Shown in pieces: positions 36,067 to 48,400 of a stretch of DNA of 64,000 bases. Source of the stretch: Marsupella aquatica (taxonomy: Eukaryota; Marchantiophyta); the NCBI GenBank assembly GCA_973895155.1, contig OZ316896.1, forward strand, positions 18,972,001 through 19,036,000. The letters run 5' to 3'. The translations under genes and the position numbers were made by a program. Under the pieces are notes generated by a model that did no database searches, was not told where the DNA came from, and saw only the letters and a program-made list of their open reading frames with translations. Every line of letters begins with the position of its first letter. Positions within the stretch are counted from its first letter, which is position 1.

Positions 36067-37844
36067 TGTTAAACACTATTTCTTCCCTACGATTAACTCA
36101 ACTTAACTCTTCTCCATTCATTCGCTTTTGTATTAACCAATTAATCGTCCAACAACAGGGTAACCTAGTAAATCATTTTCATACTCTGAACCTGTGATTT
36201 CCGCTGAATGTTCTTCGATGTCTACTTCTTCTTTCCACTTCCTGGGTACGATCGACTCAGTTAATACTAATCCTTCCCTGTATATAATTTGTATAAATCC
36301 ACACCACTCACGATAAGTGAAAATACAAATTGGAATACTCTCTTCCCTCAACCGACGCGTGATTAGGTGCGAACCAATCGAACAGATCCACAATTCAATT
36401 GGCCTGAGCCTAATTAGTGAGGAATTCTTCCTATCCTCGTTGCTAGTATTCATGCTTCCAGTGACTGTGATCTGATTAGATCCAATTGTCTCATTGATAC
36501 TCCCACCCGAAGTTCGATCAACTACTTATGCTACGGAGTAGATCAAGAAAGGCTATTCGCAAGTAGAACGACAATTCAATGATTACTCCGTTATGTTGCA
36601 GGTGTATGACAATTAGATTGTCATTCTCGAAACACACACACTTCAGCCAGACTCCACTGCTTACGAGTTGTCTGTTAGTTTGATTCCATAAGGTGTTACT
36701 CCTCAACGTGTTCACTCTGAGTGAATTAATCCTCATTCATTCTCTCGCCGTCAATTACCATTTCTCCATGTAGACTCTCTCAACAATGTACTCATCCAAG
36801 AACAATTCATCAGATTGTGCCATAATAATTGCTTTACTTCTCAACATTAAAATTCTACTCACATCTGAGTAGGGAACACTTAAACAGATCTACTAATTAT
36901 CTTAAGGGAAGTCTGCCTTCGCCTTTCAATCAGATTACCTATTGCAAAAGTGACACCTGATCTATGCTCTTGCCTGCCTTAAATACTATCTTCCGGCAAC
37001 ATTATTGGTTTCCAACTGCCCGACTAGCAAAAATGGTTATCTAACTTACTAATCAAACATAACTGTATAGCAGTTAATAAACTACTGTTTGCGGTTACTA
37101 ATCCGTAGTTTCCGATTGGTATACTCTGTTCAACTGAGACTACTGCATCGAACATCTCTGTAAGCGATGGGTGGTTGGAGCCGTGGTTTCTGAACTGCCG
37201 ATGGTTAAGCTTCTCAATTCGGATGTCACATGATGGACATTTAATGGAACTTTCGGTTCACTAATGTTCCAAAAAACGATTACTCGTTCAGCGGCGATTA
37301 GCCTCCAGCAGTGACGTTGTCGTTGATCGAGTTCTCGTCCCAACGTCAGGTTCCACTTAGATGACATGATTCCCCTGCAAAATTCTTCAACCGCTTCTTG
37401 AGTAGTCAATTGTCGTTGGTAAGTTTCACCATTCATGCCAAAAAGCTGCTGCCCTGCCTCATTCCATACTCGGCAGTCCCCCTCCCTAAGGCGGATCATA
37501 AATCGGAACATGGGCTTCCCTTCTCCTACGAGCTTGCAAATATGAGTGCCTCGATCCCTGCTGAAAACGTTCGATCGTTCTTCTCCCATTTGCCTTCGTT
37601 GTCTTGCTTTCACTCCTAGAGCGCAATCTCTGCCGTCTCCTAGCTTGGTATCGCATCCTTCATAGCAAAACCCTAGTCCGGTACTACTCCAAATAGCAAA
37701 AATTGTCGTGCCTTCTAATGTTAGTCTCCCCGCCATCTTACTAAGCTATTTCTTCCTGCCACTGATCCCCTTAAATACTTGATCTATTATCTTCCGCTTG
37801 ATGTTTCTTCACTAATTCTACTTAATTATTTTTCTTGGTTTACA
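36067..37844. mobile_element. Probable solo LTR nested in the right arm of the MULE
   Basis: Comparison with the intact left arm shows that 1.78 kb of extra sequence interrupts the right arm. It starts TGTTAAAC and ends GTTTACA, fitting LTR termini (TG...CA). The flanks are CTTTT (36062-36066) and CTTTC (37845-37849), where the left arm has a single CTTTC, so a 5-bp target duplication with one mismatch. Inside, a 198-codon minus-strand frame (37736-37140) has no recognisable domain. No reverse transcriptase, primer site or second LTR is present. Confidence 0.72.
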
Positions 37845-38003
37845 CTTTCCTTAACCCGAGACGGAAAAGAGTGGCATTCTGGTAAATAGAAGGAAAAGTG
37901 TGGCAAGGTAGTAATTAGGTCACAAAACAGTGGCATTCTAGTAAATCCCAGTTATTACTAATGGTTCACAGTCATGACATTGTCAAGGTGATTTCAGTTT
38001 ACA

Positions 38004-38420
38004 GGGTGAGGCAAGGGGCAAGCGTCTGTCTAAGCTGTCAAAGAAGATTGACCAGAATCAGCCTTCTCTACCAAAGCATAGGAGTTCCCAATTACTTGGT
38101 AGGCAGCTGGACAAACTCATGGAGAGTGACAACAGTGGGAGTGATGGGTCTGGAAATTCATCTAACACACACTATGAGGCAGGTTTAAGTGATGGCTTTG
38201 AATCATATGATATTCAAGAGCCAAGTAAGGTAGGAGAAGACTCATTGTCATTTTCTACTTCAAGTTCAATGCATTAATTTTCCAATTTCTGCATATGTTG
38301 ATATGTTGCTAGTGTTACTAATTACTTGAATGTGCACACTGTTATCCTCAGGCTCCCTAAGAGTCAAGGCCTAAATATCTTGTGGATCCTAGGACAAATG
38401 AAGTGAGTTTATGTAAGTAA
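38004..38420 (+). pseudogene. Unassigned gene fragments, right of the Mutator-like insertion
   Basis: After a TTTACAG acceptor-like site, one frame reads about 90 codons of hydrophilic sequence (GEARGKRLSKLSKKIDQNQP, later SDNSGSDGSGNSSNTHYEAG) to TAA near 38277. A second exon-like piece near 38353-38400 follows a CTCAG (ESRPKYLVDPRTNE, before GTGAGT) and has an early TAA. These look like downstream exons of the gene whose left pieces lie at 30660-31232, with the Mutator-like element sitting in an intron. The product is not recognised. Confidence 0.42.
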
Positions 38421-38509
38421 TTCGTTACCTCACTTTTTGCACTTCTTTTTGACTTGCTAAGTGATTCGCCGAGTTCAAAGATTCTCACATGTTAACATAT
38501 TTGTTGCAG

Positions 38510-38579
38510 ATTGTCACAAGTTACAGATTTGTTGCAGATTCTCACAAGTAATAGATTTGTTGTCGATTGTCACAAGCTA
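38510..38579 (+). repeat. 29-bp tandem repeat, 2.5 copies
   Basis: Units of AGATT.TCACAAGT followed by TAGATTTGTTG or CAGATTTGTTG repeat with small changes. Confidence 0.85.
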
Positions 38580-41500
38580 CATTATGTTTGACTTGCTAAC
38601 AGAATCTCTTTGGTTTTTTGTGGTAGTGACACCCTTGCCAAGAGCATCTACTTGTAATCTGGATGATGGAATTGTCATAGAAAGATCAGAACAGATACAT
38701 ATATGACAATCATCACTCATGGGGTCCATCAAGTAATACTTTTTATTTAGTGTACAACAAGCATACACACACAAGTTGTCAAATTAGTATGAGAGTAGGA
38801 GAGTCATGATACTCAAGTGGTGTGCTCCTGTTGTTAGTGGTGGTGCCGGTGAATGAGCTCGAGAGTGAGATGGTGAAGGCGCTGATAAACCTTCCAAATT
38901 ATCCCGTGCCAAAATGAGGTTTTGTCCCCTTCATTTCATTGCCAACCTTTGGGATCCTGTCTTCTGGTTATGAGCCTTTTGCTTGTTGGCAATGTGATAT
39001 ATAATATGGTGTAGATATTCAGTATAATTTATTAGGGACCAAAAGGGGTGCAAAATAACTGTGAATTCATGATGGATACATTTTTGCCTTGGATATCTCT
39101 AAGAAGTGCCAGAAAGGAAACTATAATCTTACTAATAATTTGCGAACGGAAGCTACTGCAAAGGTCTACGGGGTCTAGAGTGAAGCCTCTAGACCGTGAC
39201 TCTACTGTAACTCACAAACACAGAATAAAAGATGAACCGAAACAACTAGCTAGGAACAGTTTTTTGTGCAAGTTACCTTTTCGACCTCATCTCTTTCCGT
39301 TCAAGGAACGGGTAGTCAAGGCTAGTAGCAAGAAATTTACATGGGCTGGGAACATTGATTGCAGATCATGCACATGTAAGCCCTGCCCAATTTCTTTCAG
39401 GTTGTTAATTGGACAAACTGGTGAGGGTTAGGGGATTTGATTTCTGAACTCAATTGATGATTGAGAAGAACTAAGGTAGACAAACAGTGTAAGTTTCAAA
39501 ATGTCCCAAATAGACTATCCTGGAAATTACATTTTTGTAATGAGCCCAAAATGATAAGAACTCCACCTTTGGTACAGAGTTAGAGTTATCTCAGACCTTT
39601 GTTTAGACCTGTGTTGCAAGAGAAATAAGTGGATAATTGTGGACATAGGCTGACTGCCCTTTCCTTCAAATTTAAATAGAGGTGAGAAAATTCAAGGCTG
39701 TTGTGGGGAAGAGTATATGTTGTTCAATTGGTTGCGAGTGAGGAAGGCTGGGAGTAAGGAGTACGGATGCTGTTAGAATTTTAAGCTAATAAGATTGCAG
39801 TTTTTCCAGTGACTGAGGGGTGTACAAATACTGTATCAAGTAATATGATTTTCCCTCACACTCCCTCTTAAACTTCAGGGGTACCCCCTGCCCCTGTATA
39901 AAAATAGTACAGGGCATTCTCATTGGCTCCTGAGTCAAAATTCATACTTTTAAAATACTATATACACTTTGGCATACAGTGTATTTGGGCCCTAGTTAAT
40001 GTCAGAGGGAGTGACCGTACTCCCTACCCCTGGCCCATGGAACCTGGCCCTTATTTAGAGACTCACCCCTGATCCCCAATCCCTGCATTCCACCCACACC
40101 CCCCATTTAGTTGTCTCCCAATCTCTGTTTCCACCCACACAAGCCAGCCCAAGACTCATGGTCTATAGGTTTCATTTTAGATAGTAGGCTCTGGAGTGGG
40201 ACTCTACATAGTAGGTTCAAGAGTAGGCTAAGGAGTAGGCTCACATAAAGATTACTTAGTTACTTAGTTATATAATAAAAGAGTGAAAACCTGCAGGGGA
40301 ACAAGGGCTCAACGTACTAGGGCCTCTTCACAACACCTTATTAGTCCATCCGTCAACCCCAAACTCACGTTGGAGTCTAAAATGGTGACATTGGAAAAGT
40401 TCTGTGAAACCTGGTTTTGGCCATTAAAGTGATTCGATCCTCCTTTGGATCCCTTCCTTAGGCTGCAAATGGAAGAACTGATGAGGCTCGAGCTGAGGCT
40501 GCCAAGTGGGCATTATGGGGAAGTTCGCTCTGCAAGCAAATCGACAGTCTTTCCATCTTCCAAATTTGTCGTTTCGATGCAAAAATTTCAACATGAGACA
40601 TGGTCGAGGAATCAAATCGTGTTCCGTTGAGCGACGTTTCTCTGAGAACAACCTGATGTCAGCTCGGTTTCATCGTCCAGTGTCACGACATCATTTCATA
40701 TTCACGCATCTACAGTTTGATCGTCCAATGCGTAACTTGCTTATTTAATACTATCACAACAAATGGAGGCCAATCCCCGGGACCAAATCATTGATAGTCT
40801 CTAGTACGGATTCATGCATACCAACTGGAAAGGGCATGATTGACAGGACGGCTGGTCTTTGAAAACCACAACTGTAACAAAAGCACGCAATTCCACGACC
40901 AATCCATCTTAACTCCCTCGAGCTGGCCTTTGAAAACCACAACAGAACGGCCACTCATTTCAACAACGAACGCAGACATACCAAAGCATTCTGAAATCTC
41001 TCCTCGATCGAGAGGGTGATACTCAACTGGAAAGAGCGTGATTGATACGACTAATTGGCTTTTGACAATCACAATAACAGACTGCACGCACTACTCTCAG
41101 TCATATTTAGATAAGCACTACGGGACAGTCTAGACAAACATGATTGATGATTGATGAAACTGCTGGTCTAGACAAACTACCAACCTTGCTTCAACTAATT
41201 ATCTCGCTAATTATAAGAACTACGTGATCACGGAATCTGACGCTAACAATTTGTATCGCCATGACTAATGGAAGGCAGTCGACTCAGTACTGGACGCTTC
41301 AAATACAAAGCACAAACGATTGTATGCCAAGCTAGCCGGTACATTCGCTGGTTCCAGCTGCAACTTTGCAAGCTTTATTCACGTCATCTTTTCACAAGCA
41401 CAAGTTCGTGGGAGGATGACAATTTTCTCTTGTAAATACAGGTCGACCAAAAGCAGAAGGCCACATACGCTACATGAGAAAATCGGTGTGATCCAAGCAT

Positions 41501-41973
41501 ACTGATGGGGGAGGGAAATCGTTGCAGATTGAAGCTTTATCGACTTAATCGTCACCTGGTAGACTGACGGATCAGCGATTCACTCTCTTCTATACTCCTC
41601 GTCTACCATCTGCTTTGTACTAAGCTTCAATCTGATCGAAGAATGACAACTAAATGTATCAAATACCGAGAAAATAATACTAAGCAACTAATCGAGCACA
41701 TCAACATAATTACCAAAATTTATTAATCAGGCTCCACGTCGTAGCATTTCCCGCTTTTGCCCTCCATGTGAGCGTTTGGATCATCTTCGAGAATTATATT
41801 GGCTTTGGGCCAACCGCCCATTGAGCTAGCCATCGATCGAATCAAGCTAACGTTGCAATCGGAGTAAACCAGAGACCCAGAGATGCCGCGTTGAGACCGA
41901 TCCTTCATTTTCATTCTGCTTTTCCGTCTTTGAACGCACCGACGCAGTCTTGAGATTTTGAGATACAACTCAA
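38580..41973. other. Intergenic spacer
   Basis: No gene is supported. The longest frame (39048-39431, +, 127 codons) shows no domain. At 40810-41100 there is a degenerate repeat (TTGAAAACCACAAC, then CAACTGGAAAG followed by GC.TGATTGA, each seen two or three times). The rest is AT-rich spacer with short frames. Confidence 0.5.
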
Positions 41974-42177
41974 TTACAGGCGCCTCATGGCCACGAAAGA
42001 AAGCACAGACAGGAGTGCAGGAGCTAACAAAGTGGGCAGCAGAGACCCGGCCCCTGATGCCGGTCCTGGTGTTGGTGCGTCTGCAGCGGCCACCCCTTGG
42101 CTTTCGAGGACGACCACGGTGGCCATCGCCAGCATGGCGATGCTGGCCTTCATCATGGACGTCGCAGTGAAAGCCAT
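41974..42177 (-). CDS. Arabinogalactan peptide (AG-peptide), GPI-anchored
   Basis: This is an intronless ORF of 67 residues, the usual size of plant AG-peptides. ATG 42177 was chosen over an in-frame upstream ATG (42261) because it opens directly into a signal peptide (about 1-34, ending ESQGVAAA). The mature peptide is tiny (DAPTPGPASG): its Ala-Pro, Thr-Pro and Gly-Pro pairs are the kind of context in which proline is hydroxylated and given arabinogalactan chains. A small-residue omega-like site (SGAG) and a hydrophobic tail (LLPTLLAPALLSVLSFVAM) follow, predicting a GPI anchor. The product would sit on the outer face of the plasma membrane or in the wall. It stands alone, with a TATA box about 240 bp upstream of the ATG. 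Confidence 0.78.
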   Translation of the reverse strand: MAFTATSMMKASIAMLAMATVVVLESQGVAAADAPTPGPASGAGSLLPTLLAPALLSVLSFVAMRRL

Positions 42178-42415
42178 TCTAATCGGGAAAAAAGACTGCC
42201 GCTGCAAGTACTTAATAGTGTGAATCACAAACTCGCAGTTTCTCACACTTTCAATCAACAATCAACTGTCGCTATACATGCAACGAGTCTCTGAACTCGC
42301 AAATCAAATCGATCAAGAGCACGCGTTTAAAGCCAGATTAATGCGGAGGTGAGTGTACATACTGAAACAGGATTGCAATGCGATGATTGACACACAATTC
42401 GACGCACGTCCTTCG

Positions 42416-42425
42416 CTTATATAGA
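42416..42425 (-). promoter_or_regulatory. TATA box of the AG-peptide gene
   Basis: On the minus strand the sequence reads CTATATAAGC. A start site about 30 bp further on would give a 5' leader of roughly 210 bp. Confidence 0.55.
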
Positions 42426-42429
42426 TCGG

Positions 42430-43691
42430 TTTCGGACTGGAGAATGCAACTTCGACGCAGCTACGACGGCCGGCCTCGGATTGCAATGAGCCGGACCTTG
42501 AGACTTTGAGCCGAAGGAACTATAGTAGGGCGGACCCACGGAGGTAGACTTTCGAAGCCAGCTCTGGAACAAAACACATGCAAAGGAACAGGAGCAGTGC
42601 GGGCAGCAGTGCAGGCCAAACCGGTATTTTGTTTCGCCTGGACTTGTGCGGATGCCCAGCGATTGAATTCGCTGGACTGCTGGAGGATCCGAGGGTGCGT
42701 CTGGGAATGCCGTGAAAAACATGGCACGCAATGCGAACGCAAACGGCCCAGATTGGCCAACAGATGCCGATTTCTTCCATAACTTCCAAATCATGCAGAC
42801 TTCAAAGTTTCCACTTAATTCGCAGGGCTCTGGAGGTCAAACTGTTTGACCATCACTCGCTGAGTCACTTGCCGAAGCGGTCACTCGCTGAGTCACTTGC
42901 CGAAGCGGTCCTTGAAATCATCAATCTCGAAGGATAGGAAACTGGGTGTGCAGTGGAATCTATGTTGCCTTGAGGCCATTGATATTTTCTCTTTGCATCT
43001 CATATTGGAGAATGATTGCAATCTTGCCTCCAAGTGAGTGCGTTGAATCTAAACTTAGCCCATTTTACAATGTATGCAAAGAGGCAAGGTTTGGATCAGA
43101 ATAGAAATATATCAATTTTAAGATTTCTTGGACCTAATGACTCCAAAGCTTCTACTTCCTTTATTGGCCTTCGTCCAATGCAATGCCTAGCAAGTTTAAT
43201 CCTCGGAAAGGTATGAGTATTCGCCAAGAAATATGCTGTATCCATTGCATTGATACCAACTAGGCCAGTCCACCACCCAAACAAAACAAAGAAAGAAAGA
43301 GATGCAAGCCCTGCCCTACTTAGCCTTGATCCAGCCAATGCCAGACTAAGGTTCAGGCGTAGAAAACCCCTCATAACCCACCAAAAACATTGAGTTGTTG
43401 GTTAAATAGAGGGCACACATTGTCAAGCTGTGGCCAATTGGCAAGAGACTGACTGGGAAGAAATTATAGGTAAGGAGGATTCAAATGGGAATGGGGGCGG
43501 ATTGGCAAATACAAAAGAAGGGGGGCGGGGGGCGGCGGGTGGGTGTCAAAAGAAGATGCAGGAGTCTGGCGTGTGGTGAGGGGAGGGGAGTAGAAGGTGT
43601 GCGAACCAGAAGAAGGGTTAAAGGGTAAAGCCCAGGGGAAGAGGCAATAGTTGGGTGAGTAGAGCAGGGAGGTGCCTGGGGAGGTGAAAGT
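42430..43691. other. Intergenic spacer
   Basis: No gene is supported. It contains the 28-bp tandem duplication listed below and a G-rich stretch at 43515-43540 (runs of G separated by C or T). Proline/serine-rich minus-strand frames there follow from the base composition. Confidence 0.5.
42853..42908 (+). repeat. 28-bp exact tandem duplication
   Basis: TCACTCGCTGAGTCACTTGC plus eight more bases occurs twice with no difference. Each unit contains TGAGTCA, a bZIP-type site, but there is no sign that it is used. Confidence 0.95.
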
Positions 43692-45413
43692 AGGTGGATG
43701 AGAGAAGCAGAGTTGAAAGAAGGGGCAGGAGTTAATATCTGGCAGAATCTGGCAGATAATAGATGCAAGTATCAAGGGAAGAGAGTGTAAAACAAACATA
43801 AACTCATGTAAACTAAATGCCTTTCTTGATTTGTCGGTTTCTATTTCTTAGGGCACTTTGGAGCTCAATGCCCCAGTCAAGATCCAGATCATCTCTTTAC
43901 AAAGATTCTCTTCAAAGTCTCCAAAAATTAGAAAAAATGAAAATCTCTCAGGTCTTTAAGTGTACTAAGTTCCTGTTTTTGGAGCATTATGGGCAATAAT
44001 AGCCCGCTCAAAACTTGAGCTGAAGCTCTCATTTTTTGGGTCATCATTTCCCAATAATGCCCTGCAAACAGCAGTTTATTGTATACAAATTTTTTATAAT
44101 AGATCAGAGAATGCTTGTATTAATAGAAGCTTGTCTAAAAAAACATTCCTCCCAAGCCCTTTATATAAGGGGAGGATACCTTATTGAAATCAATGCCTAA
44201 GAGTAGATCGGCCTCAATTTATTTTAAACAATAAGGGGAAGAACAAAGCTGTAAGGAAGCTTTCCTAATATATTGGGTATAATAAGTCAAACAAGGGTTT
44301 TGTAAGTCAAACAAGGGTTTTGTTTCGCTCTCTTTCTAGAAACCAAATATACACACTTTTTATATACAAAGGGACCAATCAGAGTACAAATGAACAAACA
44401 AAAGAGGGCCCAAGTGGACAAAACCAATCGAAAAAGAAGTGAGCAAAAGGGAACCACTAAACACCAAGAAAGAGAAACTAAAAGTAAGAAATGAGCAATA
44501 GGGAACCCCTAAAAACCAAGAAAGAGAGACTAAAACTAACCCAAGCGGACCGAGGTGGATGAGAGAAGCAGAGTTGAAAGAAGGGGCAGGAGTTAATATC
44601 TGGCAGAATCTGGCAGATAATAGATGCAAGTATCAAGGGAAGAGAGTGTAAAACAAACATAAACTCATGTAAACTAAATGCCTTTCTTGATTTGTCGGTT
44701 TCTATTTCTTAGGGCACTTTGGAGCTCAATGCCCCAGTCAAGATCCAGATCATCTCTTTACAAAGATTCTCTTCAAAGTCTCCAAAAATTAGAAAAAATG
44801 AAAATCTCTCAGGTCTTTAAGTGTACTAAGTTCCTGTTTTTGGAGCATTATGGGCAATAATAGCCCGCTCAAAACTTGAGCTGAAGCTCTCATTTTTTGG
44901 GTCATCATTTCCCAATAATGCCCTGCAAACAGCAGTTTATTGTATACAAATTTTTTATAATAGATCAGAGAATGCTTGTATTAATAGAAGCTTGTCTAAA
45001 AAAACATTCCTCCCAAGCCCTTTATATAAGGGGAGGATACCTTATTGAAATCAATGCCTAAGAGTAGATCGGCCTCAATTTATTTTAAACAATAAGGGGA
45101 AGAACAAAGCTGTAAGGAAGCTTTCCTAATATATTGGGTATAATAAGTCAAACAAGGGTTTTGTAAGTCAAACAAGGGTTTTGTTTCGCTCTCTTTCTAG
45201 AAACCAAATATACACACTTTTTATATACAAAGGGACCAATCAGAGTACAAATGAACAAACAAAAGAGGGCCCAAGTGGACAAAACCAATCGAAAAAGAAG
45301 TGAGCAAAAGGGAACCACTAAACACCAAGAAAGAGAAACTAAAAGTAAGAAATGAGCAATAGGGAACCCCTAAAAACCAAGAAAGAGAGACTAAAACTAA
45401 CCCAAGCGGACCG
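43692..45413 (+). repeat. 861-bp tandem duplication
   Basis: 43692-44552 and 44553-45413 appear identical where I compared them. The 5-bp word AGGTG stands at the start of each unit and again right after the second (45414-45418). Within each unit is a further 20-bp direct repeat (AAGTCAAACAAGGGTTTTGT, twice, near 44285) and an imperfect repeat of about 55 bp. No convincing ORF is present. It abuts the 3' side of the non-LTR retrotransposon ORF and may be its 3' region. Confidence 0.95.
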
Positions 45414-45448
45414 AGGTGTTCATCATTCCTAGCGAATGTGGCAAAAAG

Positions 45449-48400
45449 CTACTGGTCCACATCAAGGGTCAAAACTAGATCGGCAAGTGGGATTGGAACA
45501 TCCTCTAGGGGAGCTAGCCGCTGCGGAGGCACACTAGCACCCACTGTAAGAGATCGACGATAGATGGCCCGAGCTTGAGCACGCTGCAAGGTGACTGAAA
45601 TGCGTTGGCGAAAGTGCATGGTCAAAATAGAAAGCGGGGGTCCAGTGGGACCCATGCGGCCATGAACATCCCGGGCAGCTTGCCGAAGAAGCCCATCAAA
45701 CTGAGGATGAAGACGCCCAAATAGCTCCAGAGCAAGGGGGAGGAAGCTGTCGGATGAAGCTCGTGCAGCATATTTGGCCTCCTTCGTTGTTGCCGCACGT
45801 GACGCTGCTGCCCCTGCCGTATTTGCCGCTGTCCCAATGATGTCTTGGCGCAATGGGTTTGCCACCACTACATCTGCCAATGTACGTTGACCCTCACGGA
45901 CCATGGTAAGATCCACCCGTAACCGTTGTGATGGAGGACCAGGTAACTCGAGTACCACCTCCTGCCGCACGCATACCAAAGAGCCAGAGAGAACCTGAGC
46001 AGTCCCATCTCGCACAGCGTCGTGAACAATAATGGTTTCACCTCCCAAACTGCACCGAAGAAGATGGACACCTATGGCATCACAAGGCTTCCCACAAGTG
46101 CAAGAAGGAGGTAAACCTGCAAGAAGTGGGTGGGGCAGCCCCATACGAAGACGCATGGCTGTGGAGAACTCCGTTGAAGACATCCACAAATGAGGAATGA
46201 CTGGATTGGCCTGAAGCCATCCACCTGCGCCCTTCCCTCTGGAAGAAAGAATCCAAGCTCGGTCCGTGTCAGGTGCCTCGGAGAGGATGTTGGAAAGGGT
46301 GAAAGCGTGCATACGCCCAGCGAGGTCTGCCTGAAGACGAACGGGATCCAAGGATAAAAACTCCTGAAAAGAAGGTAACGCGGCGCGAACGGGATCTGGT
46401 AATGAGGACCGCGCTGCGCGCAAATGAACCTGAAACGGGAGGGAACCCTCCTCTACCTCCATGAGAGATGAAAGTAAAAAAGGGCGATCCTCAATAAGAA
46501 AACGATCATCCAACAATGAGAAGGCGGCCGCCCACGCACCCAAAAAGGCCAAAGGTGCAAGGCTTCCAATGGAAGTAAGCCCAAAATCACCCTGCGAAAT
46601 AGGAAGATTGAGTTGTCGATGAAGCCACGGAGATGAGAGCAACGTACCCGGCCCCAAAAGAGAGGCCAGGGTCTGACGAATGGAGACATCAAATGCTCGA
46701 AGATGGAGACAAAGATCCTTGGTAGGGGGATCCGTCCTAGCCAGATAAGACGCACGAGGGTGGATGCACCTCAACAACATCCCAAATGCTGCCTAAGAAT
46801 CTGCTAACTTAGGGAGCATAGGAGTAGAGGCTAAGGCAGCCTGTAGAGAGTCAGCGATGAAAGAGGAGCAAAAGGAGGCGGTACCGATTGGGGAGCCAAG
46901 GACCCGAAGACCATCGGCTGGACGTAAGAACCCTAGGGGAAGCGCAAGATCAGAGGGTAACCCAGCTGGACTCCATGCACGACTCTTCACAGGCTGAACT
47001 CGTAAACCGAGGCCCATCAAATGGGTGGAAAGAGTGGCGAGGGCAGAAGTAACCGCGGCAGGAGGACCAATGATGTGGGTGTCATCTGAAAGGGAGGGGA
47101 AGATACACTGGGGTTGGGCCATGGCGGCTTCCCATAAAGCTGTAAAATGGGCAATGGCAAAAAGGGGCCCACCCAAAGGGTCACCCTGACGAGTACCTTC
47201 TGCAGAGGAAAGAGTCGTATACACACTTGTAGAGGAGTGATGACTATAGAAGAGTGGGGCCTCGAGTCCATAAAAACAACGGACAAAGGGGATCAGGGAC
47301 TGGATGTCTGGATCCGCTGCCCTCAAAGCACGAAAAATGGCTGCCCGAGAAACCGTATTGAAAGCGTTAGAGACATCAACCTGGAGGACAACCCAATTAG
47401 GGTGGAGGCCCAAGGTAGCTCGAATACCCGCAATAACTGTCTCACAACCGCCAGGAATGCCAACTGCAAACTGATGTGGAGAGAGATGATCCGATAGTGC
47501 AAAGCGAAACTGCGAGGAAAGTGTGCGAGATACAAGCCGAAGAAAAACCTCCCCAATAGCAATTGGCCGAACACCCGGTGAAGACTTAGCCATGGCCAAT
47601 AAACAAGAAGCACTCAAGAGTCGAGAGACGGGAGGAGGCAAACGACCGGCTGCAATACACTGGCAAAAGGAGAAGAAAATTGGAAAACCAAACTGAGGAT
47701 CCTCAGGGGGGAATAAATCCTGAAAATGCTCAAAGACATAGCCCCTCCGGCCACCAGCAGCGCAACGCGGGGCATGGAGGAAGGTATAGGTGAAGTGGTC
47801 CCTACTAAACTGAAGATCCTCCTCAGGCTCAAAATCCTCTACGAACAAAGGGAGCTGATCATGGGGCTGCGGATGGAGATCCTGAAGGGCCGACGAGGTG
47901 ACCTCGCCAGGGGGGGCTGGTGTGGTGGGAGAAAGGGCCTGGACAGCCCGAAGATATTCACCAGCCTGGGCTAAACGACAAGAGCGACGAAGACGTCTAT
48001 GCTCAGGGGGATGAGAGTGGCGGGCTGGGTCAGACAAAGCACGGGCGATAAAAGACCGGGCGCGAAGAAAGTACTCTTCCTGAAGCTGCTCCCAATCTCC
48101 CCGCAAAAAATGATGGATACGAGAGGCAGTCTCACGGTGACCCACACGACCACCATGACTAGGGAGGGTAAGAGACCACTGTGGAAAAAGCATCAGTAAA
48201 GACCAGTAGGAGACCTCCATAGGATGCGCCAAGATAAGCTGCATGAGTTGCAACAAGGAGGATCGAACTAAAGGGCGCAACGCCAGAGGAATGTGGTTAT
48301 AAAGGCAAGGTCTAATGTACCTGGATGGTAGGCTGGAAGGGGGTCTAGAGTGCGAACCCAACTCCATGCCTGCTCGGGAGCCTCCAAGGAGGGAGGGGCA

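Larger units (their letters stand above)
31282..37951 (-). mobile_element. Mutator-like element (MULE), 6.67 kb, with nested insertion
   Basis: The ends are CTGGGATTTACTAGAATGCC and its reverse complement. The 10-bp target duplication TTATTACTAA flanks both ends (31272-31281 and 37952-37961). The inverted arms are about 400 bp: 31282-31682 on the left, and on the right 37951-37845 plus 36066-35765, now separated by a nested insertion. Without that insertion the element would be about 4.9 kb. It carries a MULE transposase on the minus strand and, convergent to it, an ORF with an RNase H1-like hybrid-binding domain on the plus strand. Intact target duplicates and nearly identical arms point to a recent insertion. 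Confidence 0.93.

Noticed and set aside
37140-37736. 198-codon minus-strand ORF in the nested solo LTR
   Set aside because: No domain is recognisable and it lies in a probable LTR; its length alone is not enough.
43464-43799. Pro/Ser-rich minus-strand ORF
   Set aside because: Low-complexity translation of a G-rich tract, partly within the duplicated block.
43692-45413. The 861-bp repeats as a pair of LTRs
   Set aside because: They abut with nothing between, lack TG...CA ends, and have no primer site or purine tract.
46453-46755. Overlapping alternative-frame ORFs inside the RT gene
   Set aside because: They are shadows; the frame with RT, zinc and endonuclease motifs is unambiguous.
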